Shown one piece after another: positions 37,701 through 46,509 of a stretch of DNA of 64,000 nt; the first letter of the stretch is position 1, and every line of letters starts with the position of its first letter. Origin of the DNA: JADGRF01 sp035274465 (GTDB lineage: Bacteria > Myxococcota_A > Polyangia > Polyangiales > JAFGIB01). The stretch covers positions 1 through 64,000 of the forward strand of contig DATEOF010000385.1 of NCBI GenBank assembly GCA_035274465.1, in the 5' to 3' direction. Position numbers and translations under genes: made by a program. The notes under the pieces were generated by a model, which was not told the origin of the DNA, did no database searches, and saw nothing but the letters and a program-made list of their open reading frames with translations.

Positions 37701-38558
37701 CGCCACCGGCCCGCGCTCGACTACGCTGACGCTGTCGAGCGCTCGATCGCAGGGCTCGCAGCCGAACGCCAGGAAGTGAACTATTACGTGCGGTTCAGCG
37801 CTAGCAGCATCCGCATTGCCGCGCTGTACTCGCTCGGCGAGTACCACGCGTTCGCCGCCGCGCTAGGCAGCGCACTCGAGGAAGCCCGCGCGACCGCGAA
37901 CGTCGCGGCCCAACTGCTGCTCGCGACCAACGAGACGTTTCTCGACGAGATCAACGACCGGCCGGAGCAGTCGATCGTGCGGCTCGAGCTCCAGCGCACC
38001 CAGTTGCCGCGTACTGGCTTCGGCTCGTTCCACACCCTACATCTTCTGGCCGTGCTCCATGCCGGGAACACGACCGGCCGCTACGCGTGGGCTATGCGTT
38101 TGCTGGAGCAGGACTGGCCGCGACACCAGCGCTCGCCGATGCGACGGACCGAGATCTTGGGTATGCTCGCCCAGGCGTATCGTGTGCGTCTCTTGCTCAA
38201 CCAGTACGTCGCCGAGGGCGGCGGCGGCTCGCTTGCACCGATACGCGCTGAGCTCGCGGCGTTGCAGCGTGACTACCAAACCCCGCTCGTACATGGTTTC
38301 GCGTGCGAGATCGGCGCGCGCATCGCATGGCTCGAACGAAACAAGGAGCGAAGCATCGCACTGCTGCGACAGGGCATAGACGCTACCAAATCCATCACCG
38401 ACGCGGCACGTCTGCACTATGTCCTCGGCACGCTACTCGGAACCGACGAAGGTGCCGCGCTGCGGGCGGAGAGCGAGCACAAATTGCGCGAAGGCGGGGT
38501 CAAGAACCCTGTGCGCTATGTGGGCCGTCACTTTCCTGAACTGTTTCCCGAGCACTGA
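34767..38558 (+). CDS. Ser/Thr kinase-ATPase-TPR protein (type A)
   Basis: A 1,263-residue signalling protein. The kinase domain (about 22-290) has Gly-loop GQGGMGAV (29-36), Lys51, canonical HRDLKPSN (159-166) and DFG 178-180. An AAA/STAND-type ATPase follows, with Walker A GVSGAGKT (about 354-361) and Walker B VIWIDDLQWGD. The C-terminal ~600 residues are helical TPR-like. This is the full-length counterpart of the frameshifted gene at 3013-6760, but with a normal HRD. It is 3 bp upstream of the type-B kinase at 38562 and is almost certainly co-transcribed. The substrate is unknown; it resembles the PknK-type architecture of an ATPase attached to a kinase. Confidence 0.9.
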   Translation: MSASVPAPAPDANEHAATDERYLPVRMLGQGGMGAVHLVRDRETGEQLALKKLLRMDARSVLRLKREFRSLADMSHPNLVKVYELGQARDAWFIAMEYVPGEDLQAYLGTGRTQACHSRLESALSQLSAYPRWVDEVLVPAFHQLASGVSALHRAGMLHRDLKPSNVLVANQRVVVLDFGLVRELDPNAPALTEEGLVSGTPAYMAPEQALGRPLTEASDWYAFGVMLYEALTGELPFDGSAMQLLSRKLDQDPVPPETLNQAVPPKLSALCTALLARDPKARPSGSAVLRALEPVRPQAATLSGPSPGETSLQSDSRAATQAAFFGRRDELAALWESLRETEEHQSRVVHVRGVSGAGKTSLVEHFVDQVETQRSGLDRPDALVLRSRCYEREAMPFKALDGVIDALSRYLTQLDDFECSHLLPANIAALTQLFPVLGRPRAVQHLLATRMLFADAVHNRQLAESALRELFNRLGTRRPVVIWIDDLQWGDLDSARILRAWLTQPLTVPLLLVLSYRADEVDTSECLQLLLSGEAAQPPRIVSVDALASDDVRALCRAQFPTTVQVPELLIKHIVREAQGSPFLAAQLSAVVQTRLTGANADLLSVSLFDLIEQSKLLLPPDALRLLSVLAVAGRPIAPKLALRAAGVRRGGREIVHALRGQLMVRTRDVAGERLLEVYHDRVRERVQQSLSASELVQLHASLLSALEFSGQTDPDWLHAHALGAQQRAAALRYGVAAAERAMSGLAFGHAAELYARCLDLNDGPAEQRRELLRKLAEALANSGHGPKAADAYLEASRLAIGPAAVELMRLATTHLLRSGRFEEGEAMLERVLQAMRLRMPKTRLGVLLALLWERLRIILRGRRFRPRTEDEIAPSQLGRLDALRALRVEMQGIDPLRGGLFLARIYRWSLDAGEPMRMLNAWSSLAYLVSLRGTRRAERRADELLSVAAALAEQLGTATARVQLLFAQAAVAWNLGRHRPALDYADAVERSIAGLAAERQEVNYYVRFSASSIRIAALYSLGEYHAFAAALGSALEEARATANVAAQLLLATNETFLDEINDRPEQSIVRLELQRTQLPRTGFGSFHTLHLLAVLHAGNTTGRYAWAMRLLEQDWPRHQRSPMRRTEILGMLAQAYRVRLLLNQYVAEGGGGSLAPIRAELAALQRDYQTPLVHGFACEIGARIAWLERNKERSIALLRQGIDATKSITDAARLHYVLGTLLGTDEGAALRAESEHKLREGGVKNPVRYVGRHFPELFPEH

Positions 38559-38561
38559 ACC

Positions 38562-41500
38562 ATGCCGCACTTCGACAGCAAACCACCGCCTCCGCGGGCG
38601 CCCGAGGCAGCGCGCGGAGCTGGTGACCTTGCATCGAACGCCCGCGAGCGCGTCATCGGCGAACGCTATCAGGTGGTGCAGCAGCTTGGTCGCGGCGGTA
38701 TGGGCGTCGTGTACCGCGTGCGCGACACCAGCACCGGCCGGGAGCTCGCGCTAAAGCAGTTGATGGCTGCAGGGTCGGACCCGCGCTCGCAGGCAGCGAC
38801 CTCGCTGTTCGAGCGCGAGTTTTACGTGCTCGCCCAGCTCGCTCACCCGCGCGTGATCGCGGTCCACGACTACGGCGTCGCTCCCGAGGGTCCATACTAC
38901 ACGATGGAGTTGCTCGACGGCGGCGACTTGAAAGCCCTCGCGCCGCTCGAGCCACGTCGCGCGTGCACGCTCATGCTCGACGTCTGCTCGTCGCTCGCGT
39001 TGTTGCACGCGCGCCGGCTGATCCACCGCGACATTACACCCCGCAACGTGCGCTGCACACGCGATGGGCGTGCCAAGCTGATCGATTTCGGCGCCATGGT
39101 CCCGATGGGACCGTGCACGCAAACCGTGGGCACTCCCGCGTACGTAGCGCCGGAGGTGCTGCACCGCGGGGCGCTCGACGCGCGCAGTGACTTGTTCTCG
39201 CTGGGTGCGACGCTCTACCACGCCCTGACCGGTCACGCCCCTTTCGCCGCCAGCTCGTTCTCCGATCTGCGCGAGGCATGGAGCGCGCCACTGTTGCCTC
39301 CCTCCCATTGGGCAGCGGACATCCCTCCGGCGCTGGATGCGCTGTGTAACTCGCTGTTGCAGATCGACCCGGCGCAGCGTCCGCGTAGCGTCTTCGACGT
39401 CATGCAGCGGTTGGCCGCGGTCGCCGGCGTCGAGCGCGCCGAGGACGCGGCGGTCGTGCAGGCCTACTTGGCGACTCCAGCACTCGTCGGCCGCGACGAT
39501 CAGCTTCAACGCTTCCGTCAACGCATGCGTCGCGCGTTGCACGGCCAGGGAGGCGCGCTGCGTTTCGAAGGTCCGGCCGGTTGCGGGCGCTCGCGCCTAC
39601 TCGATGCGTGCGCTCTCGAAGCCAAGACGCTCGGCGCCTGCGTGCTGCGTGCAGCGGCGCAAGCCAGTGCCGATACCCCATTCGCGGTCGCGGAGCAGTT
39701 GGCCGGGCAGTTGCTACAGACCTTGCCCGACGCGGCCGCTGCTGCTGCCGCGCGAGCGGGCGTGGAACAGCTGTTGTTCGAATCGCTGCCTACCGACAAC
39801 ACTTCGCGTCGCCTGCGCGCGCTACGCGACCCGGCGCTCGACGGCTCGCAGCTGCGAGCGGCGCTCGGCGCATGGTTTGCCGGCGTGTGCGAGACGCACG
39901 CTTTGCTCATCGCGGTCGACGACGCCAGGAGCATCGACTCCGCGTCGCTTGCGTTCTTGGCAGGCCTCGCACTGCAAGCGGCCGACACGCGTTTGCTGCT
40001 GTGCTCGAGCTGTGTGGCCGATGTTCCAGAGCCTGGCGCGCCGGCGTTCGCAGTGCTCGCCCAGCACTCCGCGCGCGAAGACCTGCCAGCATTGAGTCGA
40101 GCGCAGATCGAAGCACTGCTCGCGTCGATCTTCGGGCAAGTCCCACGCCTGACTCTGCTGAGCGATCGACTGTTTGGACTGGCGCTGGGTAATCCGCGCG
40201 AGACGCTAGCGCTTGCCCAGCATCTCGTTGACACACAAGCCATTCGCTATGCCGACGCTCAGTGGACATTGCCTGCGGATCTGGACTCAGGGCAACTGCC
40301 GGAGACTGCAGCGCAGGTTTTCATCGCTCGCATCCGCGCACTGCCAGAGTTGGCGCGCTTGCTTGCGCAGGCACATGCGCTGGTGGGCGGCGTCATGCGC
40401 TGGGAAGACTACGCCGTGCTCGCACCCGGCGCGGACGCACGCGCACGCGATGCTGCACTGACGGATCTGCTGGCGCAGGCGATCCTGCAGAGCGACGGTG
40501 AGCTCCACAGCTTGAGTAGTCAAGCGCTCGCCGACGCGCTACTCGCGGACCTCGACCCATTGCAGAAGCGCGAGCGCCACCTGGTCCTCTACGAGCTGTA
40601 CCGGCGTCGCCCGGACTCACATCCGTTTCTACTGGTGCACCATCTCTTCGAAGCGGAACGAACCGAGCAGGCGCTCGATCTGCTCGCGCAAAAACAGACC
40701 ACAGAGACTGAAGACTACACGGTTATGGTGCGTCTCGGTGCCAGCCGCTTGGCTGCGACGCTCGAGCACGCGCTCCACCTCGCGCTGGAATCGAAGCGGC
40801 CGGCACGGGAGATTCATGAGCTGCGCCGCAAGCTCTGCGGACTGGCGCAGGCGAGCGCAGACGACGCTCTGTACGTCCGCGTCGCTCCGTCCTTCATCGC
40901 TCAGCTTGAGCGCGATTCCGGCTTGCACGATTACCGAGCGCTCGACAGCTCGCTCGAGCCGGCGGTGCGCTTGCAACGAGCGCTAAGCGCCGCCGTCTCG
41001 CGCTATCAGGAGAAGCCAGAACACGACCGCGTCTACCGCGTGGATGAGGCCATAAAACACCTTGCGCTTGCAGTGGTGTCTTGGATCGCCGTGGCGCAGC
41101 GCACGCGCGAAACCTCGCTGCTTCCCAACCATGAGTTGCTAGAACCATTCGTATCGCTCTCACCCCCACTCGCAGCGCTGTGCGACAACACGCGCGCGAC
41201 TCGAGAATTGTATTTCGGGAGGTATGTGACGGCGCGACGAATCTGGCGCGACGTGCACGAGCGTTTGGGTTCCGCCTCGCCCGACTCCGTGCGGTTCGTC
41301 CAGGACATTCGCGCGGCCGTCGCATGGGGTATCGCTCAGGTAGAAATCTGGCTCGGAGGCCAGAACTTACACGCCTGGCTGACGGACCTCGATGCTCTAC
41401 CTACGTTCTGCGTCAGCGTTCAGCTGAGTCGTCGTCGCGCTAGCCTCATGCGCGGAGACGTACACGCAGCGGACCATTTCGCACGCAGCGCAGAGCAGCT

Positions 41501-42767
41501 CGCGTTGCGCATCAATGCTGCTCCGTTGTTCGCACCAGACTGGATGAGCGAGCTGCAGGCCGTAGTCCACCTACGCGACCTCGCCGGCGTGCGACGTGTA
41601 ATAGAAGCGGTCACTCCCCTGGCAGCTCGCCGTGGGGGTTGGCGACCGCTGCTACTCGCAGCACGAGGACACCTGGACTTATTGCGTGGCGAACTGACCA
41701 ACTCGCGCACCTGCTTTGAACGGGCCGTCGAACTGGCGCGCCCGAGCAGCAGAAACTTTCCGTATCGAGCAGACGTTTGGTGCGTCGCTAGCGCTGGCGC
41801 AATCGCGTGCCTCACCGAACTCGACGACCATGCTGGCGCGATCGAAATCGGCGAGCGCGCCCTGGCGACTTGCGACGCTTTCGGCGTCGACCTGCTCTGG
41901 CATGAGATCGCGCAAGCGCTCGCGGTGGCCGAAGCCGAGCACGGGGCGCTGCAGCGAGGAGCCGCGCGACTCGACGCGCTGATCGAAACGCAGCGTGAGC
42001 TAGAGATGCAGGGCCTGCGCATTGCGCAGAGCTACGCCAGGCGCGCGCTCATTGCCATCTGGGCGGGCGATGCAGCGTCTGCGTCGCGTTACGCCGCGCT
42101 CGCTCGCGCCGAGCCCGGAGGCGAGAAGGTGCTCGCCGTGATCGCGCAGGGCGAACCGCTGCTCGCCGAGGCGCGCAAGGCGGGCATCGACCTCGCGCTG
42201 GCGCCCACCGAGTTCGAGGCATCGGTGCTGGGTACGGCCCACTCCGCTGCGCTCGACTACCAGGTCGCGAACTCGAACGATGTGTTCGCGCGCTGCCCTA
42301 CCGCAGCTGACCGCGCGGCACGTGCGCTCGAGCTGGTCTGCGAGCTCGCTGGCGCCCCACGCGGCCAGCTTTATCTGGTCGACGCACGCGGCGAGCTCAC
42401 TCCTGTCGCCTCGCGCAACGGCTCGGCGCCCGACGCCGATGCCACGCACTTCGCGCGCGGCTTCTTCGCGCAGCAGATCGATGACGCCAGCTTTACTGCC
42501 GGCCTCACGCAAGCCACGCACATGCTTTCCGTCCCGGGCGCGGCGTCCTACGTGGATATCCGCGGCCATCAACACCGCCTGTTCATGCTCACGTGCAAGG
42601 CTCGCGGCGAGCTCGTCTACGTGGGGCTCGCCGTGGCCTCCGAACCGCGCACCGTCGACCCCGATCCCCGCATGACGGCACAGTTGGCACTCATCGCGGC
42701 TGGCTTGCTCGCCGCCGGGGATACTCCGGGAACCCGCGCGCAGCTCGATTCGGACCTCGCGGTGTGA
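38562..42767 (+). CDS. Protein kinase-ATPase-TPR-GAF protein (type B) with degenerate Walker A
   Basis: A 1,401-residue paralogue of 11229-15251. Kinase features are the Gly-loop GRGGMGVV (43-50), Lys65, HRDITPRN (155-162) and DFG 175-177; the loop again lacks the Ser/Thr-kinase Lys. The ATPase region has GPAGCGRS (337-344), in which Arg343 replaces the Walker A Lys, and only a partial Walker-B-like IAVDDARS, so nucleotide hydrolysis is doubtful. A long TPR-like region follows, and the last ~160 residues are GAF-like (ELVCELAGAPRGQLYLVDARGE). It starts 3 bp after the type-A kinase stop and probably forms a sensor pair with it. Confidence 0.9.
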   Translation: MPHFDSKPPPPRAPEAARGAGDLASNARERVIGERYQVVQQLGRGGMGVVYRVRDTSTGRELALKQLMAAGSDPRSQAATSLFEREFYVLAQLAHPRVIAVHDYGVAPEGPYYTMELLDGGDLKALAPLEPRRACTLMLDVCSSLALLHARRLIHRDITPRNVRCTRDGRAKLIDFGAMVPMGPCTQTVGTPAYVAPEVLHRGALDARSDLFSLGATLYHALTGHAPFAASSFSDLREAWSAPLLPPSHWAADIPPALDALCNSLLQIDPAQRPRSVFDVMQRLAAVAGVERAEDAAVVQAYLATPALVGRDDQLQRFRQRMRRALHGQGGALRFEGPAGCGRSRLLDACALEAKTLGACVLRAAAQASADTPFAVAEQLAGQLLQTLPDAAAAAAARAGVEQLLFESLPTDNTSRRLRALRDPALDGSQLRAALGAWFAGVCETHALLIAVDDARSIDSASLAFLAGLALQAADTRLLLCSSCVADVPEPGAPAFAVLAQHSAREDLPALSRAQIEALLASIFGQVPRLTLLSDRLFGLALGNPRETLALAQHLVDTQAIRYADAQWTLPADLDSGQLPETAAQVFIARIRALPELARLLAQAHALVGGVMRWEDYAVLAPGADARARDAALTDLLAQAILQSDGELHSLSSQALADALLADLDPLQKRERHLVLYELYRRRPDSHPFLLVHHLFEAERTEQALDLLAQKQTTETEDYTVMVRLGASRLAATLEHALHLALESKRPAREIHELRRKLCGLAQASADDALYVRVAPSFIAQLERDSGLHDYRALDSSLEPAVRLQRALSAAVSRYQEKPEHDRVYRVDEAIKHLALAVVSWIAVAQRTRETSLLPNHELLEPFVSLSPPLAALCDNTRATRELYFGRYVTARRIWRDVHERLGSASPDSVRFVQDIRAAVAWGIAQVEIWLGGQNLHAWLTDLDALPTFCVSVQLSRRRASLMRGDVHAADHFARSAEQLALRINAAPLFAPDWMSELQAVVHLRDLAGVRRVIEAVTPLAARRGGWRPLLLAARGHLDLLRGELTNSRTCFERAVELARPSSRNFPYRADVWCVASAGAIACLTELDDHAGAIEIGERALATCDAFGVDLLWHEIAQALAVAEAEHGALQRGAARLDALIETQRELEMQGLRIAQSYARRALIAIWAGDAASASRYAALARAEPGGEKVLAVIAQGEPLLAEARKAGIDLALAPTEFEASVLGTAHSAALDYQVANSNDVFARCPTAADRAARALELVCELAGAPRGQLYLVDARGELTPVASRNGSAPDADATHFARGFFAQQIDDASFTAGLTQATHMLSVPGAASYVDIRGHQHRLFMLTCKARGELVYVGLAVASEPRTVDPDPRMTAQLALIAAGLLAAGDTPGTRAQLDSDLAV

Positions 42768-42794
42768 GCCGCGCGCGGACACCTTTCGAGCGCG

Positions 42795-43463
42795 TCAGTT
42801 GACGTTCGTTGGTTGCTCGTAGAACCGCAGCTGAAGCAACTTCAAGCCGCTGTTGTCGTACTGCCAGAAGTAGTCTTCGAGCCTGCTATCGAACAGCGGC
42901 ATGCGGTCCACCACGCCGTCGCCGTCGACGTCCGCGTACACGTACAGGAGCTGCTTGCTCACGTTGCTGAACGACGACTTGCCTTTGTCGCGTACCATGA
43001 CCATGGACTCGACGCTGCAGTACAAGTCGCCGGTCGTGGGATCGGTCGCGCAGGTCGTGGTCTTCGAGCTGCCGCCCGGCTTGCCGAGCGCGCGCGCAAA
43101 CACGGAGTACTGGGTGATGCCGTCGTTGTCGGGGTCGGGGTTCGGCAGCTGAAACGCAGCCTGGCCATCGGTGCCGTTCGCGTCGAGCACCTGAAAATCA
43201 CCCTGGCTCAACATGATTTTCGCGCTGCCTTCGAGCGGCACGAAGATGCGACGCCCGTCGCCGCCTGTCAGGCTGTCGCGCTTGGCCTTGGGGACTCCGA
43301 TGATGTTCAGGTTGTAGTGGGCACCCGCAGGGCCGCCGTTGCCCGTGAGCTGCTCTGCCGCGAGGCGCGCTTCTTCCAGCTCTTCCGTGCTCGTGGTGGT
43401 GCTGCAGGCTCCGAACGTGAGCGCAACGCCGAGCATCACTAAATTCGAATGGACTCTGTTCAT
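42795..43463 (-). CDS. Lipoprotein of unknown function
   Basis: A 222-residue lipoprotein. The ATG at 43463 precedes a signal peptide ending FGAC. The mature part contains an IFVPLEGSAKIMLSQGDFQVLDANGTDG region, Asp-rich loops (DPDNDGITQYSV; YADVDGDGVVDR) that look like EF-hand or dockerin-type calcium sites, and two Cys that may form a disulfide. No family is recognised. It faces the type-B kinase gene with a 27-bp gap. The 207 bp upstream, before the end of the DMT gene, contain no other feature I can support. Confidence 0.65.
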   Translation of the reverse strand: MNRVHSNLVMLGVALTFGACSTTTSTEELEEARLAAEQLTGNGGPAGAHYNLNIIGVPKAKRDSLTGGDGRRIFVPLEGSAKIMLSQGDFQVLDANGTDGQAAFQLPNPDPDNDGITQYSVFARALGKPGGSSKTTTCATDPTTGDLYCSVESMVMVRDKGKSSFSNVSKQLLYVYADVDGDGVVDRMPLFDSRLEDYFWQYDNSGLKLLQLRFYEQPTNVN

Positions 43464-43670
43464 CTTCCCTCCGTCGACTTCGGCAAGCTCGCACCTGCCT
43501 CGTTCTACGGTGGCGGCCCGTAGTGATCGGTTGAATGAAATTTGCACAGCGCCCGCCGCCGTGAGCGGCAGCTCGTTCCAGCCAGTCGATTGCCCGTGTG
43601 CGTGCAGCTCGCTCGCGAGCGCCCACCAGCAAGTTCGGATAATGCAAGATCGGGCTCCACCACCGCGCAG

Positions 43671-44735
43671 CTAGCCGCCGTGCCGGTGCCGGTGGTGCAC
43701 GTCGGACACGTGCGGGTGGTCGTGCATCAACGGCGCGTGGCGATGGTTGTGGCTGTGGGGCTCGCCGGGCGGATCCGCTTCCGTGTGTTCGTGCGAATGA
43801 TGGTCGTCGTGCGTGTGGACGTGCTCGTGCTCGAGCGCGTCGTGGGAATGCAGGTGCGAGTGCCGCTCGCGCAGCAGGAACGCTACCCCGACTGCCATCG
43901 TGGCCATCGCGAGGACGTCGCGAGCTTGCAGCGACTCGTCGAGCAGGACCAACGACGCGAGCGCTCCGACGAACGGGGCCGTCGCGAAGTATGCCGCCTC
44001 GCGCGCCGCGCCGATCGAGCGCAAGGCGTAGGCGTCGAGGACGATGCTCGCCCCGTAGCTCAAGCTGCCGAGCACCATTGCAGCCGCGACGTAACGGGCC
44101 TCCGGCCACTTGCCTCCGGCGAGGCCCAGGCCGAGCAGGGTGTTGGCAGTGCCCGCGGCCAGCGCCTTGATCCGCACGATCGCATACGGGTCACGCAGCG
44201 AGAGCCGTTGGGTGAGGTTGTTGTCGAGCGCCCAACACGCGCACGCCCCTGCCAGCGAGACCACTCCGAGCGCGTCCACGCCGAACGAGCCCTGCTCCAG
44301 CTTGAGCACGAGCGCACCAGCCAGGATGAGAACCGCAGCGATCACGCCGGACCGGCCGAGGTGCTCTCGGAACACGACCACCGCCAGCAGCATGGTGAAC
44401 GGAGCTTCGAGGTTGAGCAGCAGCGATCCCGTCAAGCCGGAGACGCGTTGCAGGCCCAACAGCATCAGCACCGGCCCGGCAACTCCACCTGCGAGCACGA
44501 CGATCGCGAGCTTCGGCAGGTCGGCGCGGCGCAGACCCGCCTCTCGCGTCCGCGGGACCAGCGCCGCATGCAGCCACAGGCCGGCCGCCGCACCGAGGTA
44601 CAAGAGACCCGCGAGCAGCACCGGCGACACATCCTCGAGCAAGAGCTTCGCACTGGGCGCCGACAGCCCAAACAACGCCGCAGCGCCGAGGCCACACACT
44701 GCACCGCGAGTCTGTTGGCGGAGGTCGAACGGCAT
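43671..44735 (-). CDS. DMT-superfamily (EamA) transporter with a His-rich C-terminal tail
   Basis: A 354-residue integral membrane protein with about ten helices arranged as two EamA repeats (the second near GALVLKLEQ ... CWALDNNLTQ). After the last helix (LAMATMAVGVAFLL) a hydrophilic tail of ~65 residues carries more than twenty His (HSHLHSHDALEHEHVHTHDD and similar). EamA proteins export metabolites such as amino acids or purines. The His tail suggests metal binding or metal-dependent control, an uncommon addition to this family. It is inner-membrane; the substrate is unknown. Confidence 0.8.
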   Translation of the reverse strand: MPFDLRQQTRGAVCGLGAAALFGLSAPSAKLLLEDVSPVLLAGLLYLGAAAGLWLHAALVPRTREAGLRRADLPKLAIVVLAGGVAGPVLMLLGLQRVSGLTGSLLLNLEAPFTMLLAVVVFREHLGRSGVIAAVLILAGALVLKLEQGSFGVDALGVVSLAGACACWALDNNLTQRLSLRDPYAIVRIKALAAGTANTLLGLGLAGGKWPEARYVAAAMVLGSLSYGASIVLDAYALRSIGAAREAAYFATAPFVGALASLVLLDESLQARDVLAMATMAVGVAFLLRERHSHLHSHDALEHEHVHTHDDHHSHEHTEADPPGEPHSHNHRHAPLMHDHPHVSDVHHRHRHGG

Positions 44736-44854
44736 GACCGAGATCCTCCAGTCGATCCCGATTCACGTCAACTGCCCAGCTGACAACGCTCCAACCACGC
44801 CTCCAGACGCGGTCATGCATGCAATCGTGCGCGTGTCGGCTCGTGCGTTGGATT

Positions 44855-45232
44855 TCAAAACGCAGCCGCGTGCGTGTGGGCGACCGGATCGCCAAACCGG
44901 GCCCAGAGCTCGAACCAGTAGAGGGACTCGTCGGCCCAGTCTTCGAGTAGATGTGCGAAGTGACGTTGCGGGGCCGTCGGTGGCGTGAGACTCGGCTGTG
45001 GAAAGCGGGTCTCCAACGCGGCGGCGATCGCCGAGCTGTCGCACAAGCGCTCGCCGTCGATGTCGAGCACTGGAAGCTTTCCGGCGTGCGACAGCTTCTT
45101 GACCTCGAGCGCGCGAAGGCCGGCGTACTCGACGACTTCGTACGCCAGGCCCTTGTAGGCGAGGATTTTTCGAATCTCCCCGCAGAAGGGTGAGATCATC
45201 CATTGATGCAGCACGATCTTCGGTTGTTTCAT
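44855..45232 (-). pseudogene. Truncated glutathione S-transferase
   Basis: A 125-residue product with a complete thioredoxin-like GST N-terminal domain: QWMISPFCGEIRKILAYKG, KLPVLDIDGERLCDSSAIAAALE. The all-helical C-terminal domain stops after about 40 residues (WADESLYWFELWARFGDP) at a TGA. Normal GSTs have 200 or more residues. The 119 bp between this stop and the next gene contain no recognisable remainder. It is a likely decayed gene; residual function cannot be excluded. Its ATG faces a LysR fragment on the other strand, recalling the usual divergent regulator-target arrangement. Confidence 0.65.
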
Positions 45233-45347
45233 GTCTACCAGCGCTCTCCGAACGGCCGCAGCTCGAGCTCGAATGTCCACGCCGAGCGCGACTGTTCGGC
45301 CAGGTGAAACACCGTACGCGCGATGGCGTCGGCTGCGCAAACCTGCA

Positions 45348-45470
45348 TTACCCCCGCTGCAGCTCCTGCCCGCGTTCGAAGCCGCCGCGCGCCACCTCAG
45401 CTTCAAGTCGGCGGCAAGCGAGCTGCACGTCACGCCCTCTGCGATCAGCCAACAGCTGAAGCAGCTCGGG
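45348..45470 (+). pseudogene. LysR-type regulator fragment (HTH only)
   Basis: The plus strand encodes LPPLQLLPAFEAAARHLSF followed by KSAASELHVTPSAISQQLKQL, a near-complete GcvA-like LysR winged-helix DNA-binding domain. After QLKQL the sequence changes to unrelated residues and ends at 45539, so the effector domain is missing. It is a relic of a regulator that may once have controlled the adjacent divergent GST gene. Confidence 0.6.
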
Positions 45471-45525
45471 ACGGCACGCTTCAGGCAGCCAGTCACGGCC
45501 TGGGCGTCGCGCTTGCGTTCGTCAC

Positions 45526-45654
45526 TCAATGCGTGTTGAGAAACGCGACGACCTTGCCTCGATCGGTCGTCGACAATGCGGCGAATGCGTTGCGCGCCGC
45601 AAGCCCCTGGCCGTCGTGGCGCAGGATCGCGTCCGTTGCGTTTATTGACGCGTG
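45526..45654 (-). pseudogene. C-terminal fragment of a DUF1111 di-heme oxidoreductase-like protein
   Basis: Directly after, and in frame with, the stop of the hydrolase gene (TAG at 45655-45657), the minus strand encodes ATDAILRHDGQGLAARNAF and then AALSTTDRGKVVAFLNTH before TGA. This matches the typical C-terminal end of DUF1111/thiol oxidoreductase family proteins (LRHGG, AALSxxDR, AFL). The haem-binding body is absent and there is no start codon, so this is a remnant left by a deletion. Confidence 0.55.
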
Positions 45655-46506
45655 CTACTTCGCAGCTTCGCGTAGCAACACGTGCTCGACTACCGCCGCC
45701 GTCACTCGTTCGCCGACGTCATCCGTCAAGAAATGTCCTGCTCCTTCGATCGGCATGAACCGATATGGCGCGTCCACGTGGCGGGCGGTCGCCTCGGCCG
45801 CTGCTCTGCCGACCGTGGCGTCCGCATCTCCCCAGATGTACAGCGTCGGCACGTGGACGGCCGGCACGGCTGCTGCTCGCTCGCCGCTGACGGCTGCACG
45901 ATACCAATTGAGCGCGGCGTCCAGCGCACGCTCGTCGCCCAGCCGCAGGAGGTACGCGTCGATGTCCGCGTCGGGGACCTGCTGGTCGCGCAGGTTGCGA
46001 CGAAAGCGCCGCGCGTTCTCCTCCAGGAGCTTGCGCGCGGTGTCGGGATCCTGGAAGGCGCGGTGGTGGCGCGAGCGCTGGGATTGCGCGGGGTCGTCGC
46101 GCATGGCACCGGAAAAAGCGGCGGGATGCGGGCGCGAGAGGACGCACAGGCTGCGAATCCGCTCGGGATGTTGGGCCGCGATCAGCCACGCCAGTTGCCC
46201 GCCCCAGTCGTGTCCCACGAGGTGGAACTGCTTCGCGCCGAAGTGATCGGCGATGTTCAGCGCGTCCCGGGTCAGCGCCGCGACCGCATAGTCGGACACC
46301 GCCGCCGGCCGCGCACCGGGCGAGTAGCCGCGCTGGTTCGGCGCGACCGCTCGAAAACCTGCGCTCGCGAGCGCGGGCAATTCGTGCCGATAGGCGTGGC
46401 TGGTCTGCGGGAAGCCGTGGAGCAACAGCACCAGCGGCGCGCCGGCAGCACCCGCGACGTCGACGTCGAACACCAGACCGGAGACTGCGACTTCGAGGTT
46501 TTCCAT
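45655..46506 (-). CDS. Alpha/beta hydrolase, epoxide hydrolase / dehalogenase type
   Basis: A 283-residue alpha/beta-hydrolase. The oxyanion motif is HGFP (30-33). The nucleophile elbow is GHDWGG with Asp100, which places it with epoxide hydrolases, haloalkane dehalogenases and related enzymes rather than serine esterases. The acid is probably in the GDADATV region, and the catalytic His lies in EGAGHF near residue 258. It is likely cytosolic; the substrate is unknown. It lies 3 bp downstream of the carboxylesterase gene at 46510 and is probably co-transcribed with it. Confidence 0.85.
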   Translation of the reverse strand: MENLEVAVSGLVFDVDVAGAAGAPLVLLLHGFPQTSHAYRHELPALASAGFRAVAPNQRGYSPGARPAAVSDYAVAALTRDALNIADHFGAKQFHLVGHDWGGQLAWLIAAQHPERIRSLCVLSRPHPAAFSGAMRDDPAQSQRSRHHRAFQDPDTARKLLEENARRFRRNLRDQQVPDADIDAYLLRLGDERALDAALNWYRAAVSGERAAAVPAVHVPTLYIWGDADATVGRAAAEATARHVDAPYRFMPIEGAGHFLTDDVGERVTAAVVEHVLLREAAK

Positions 46507-46509
46507 CGT

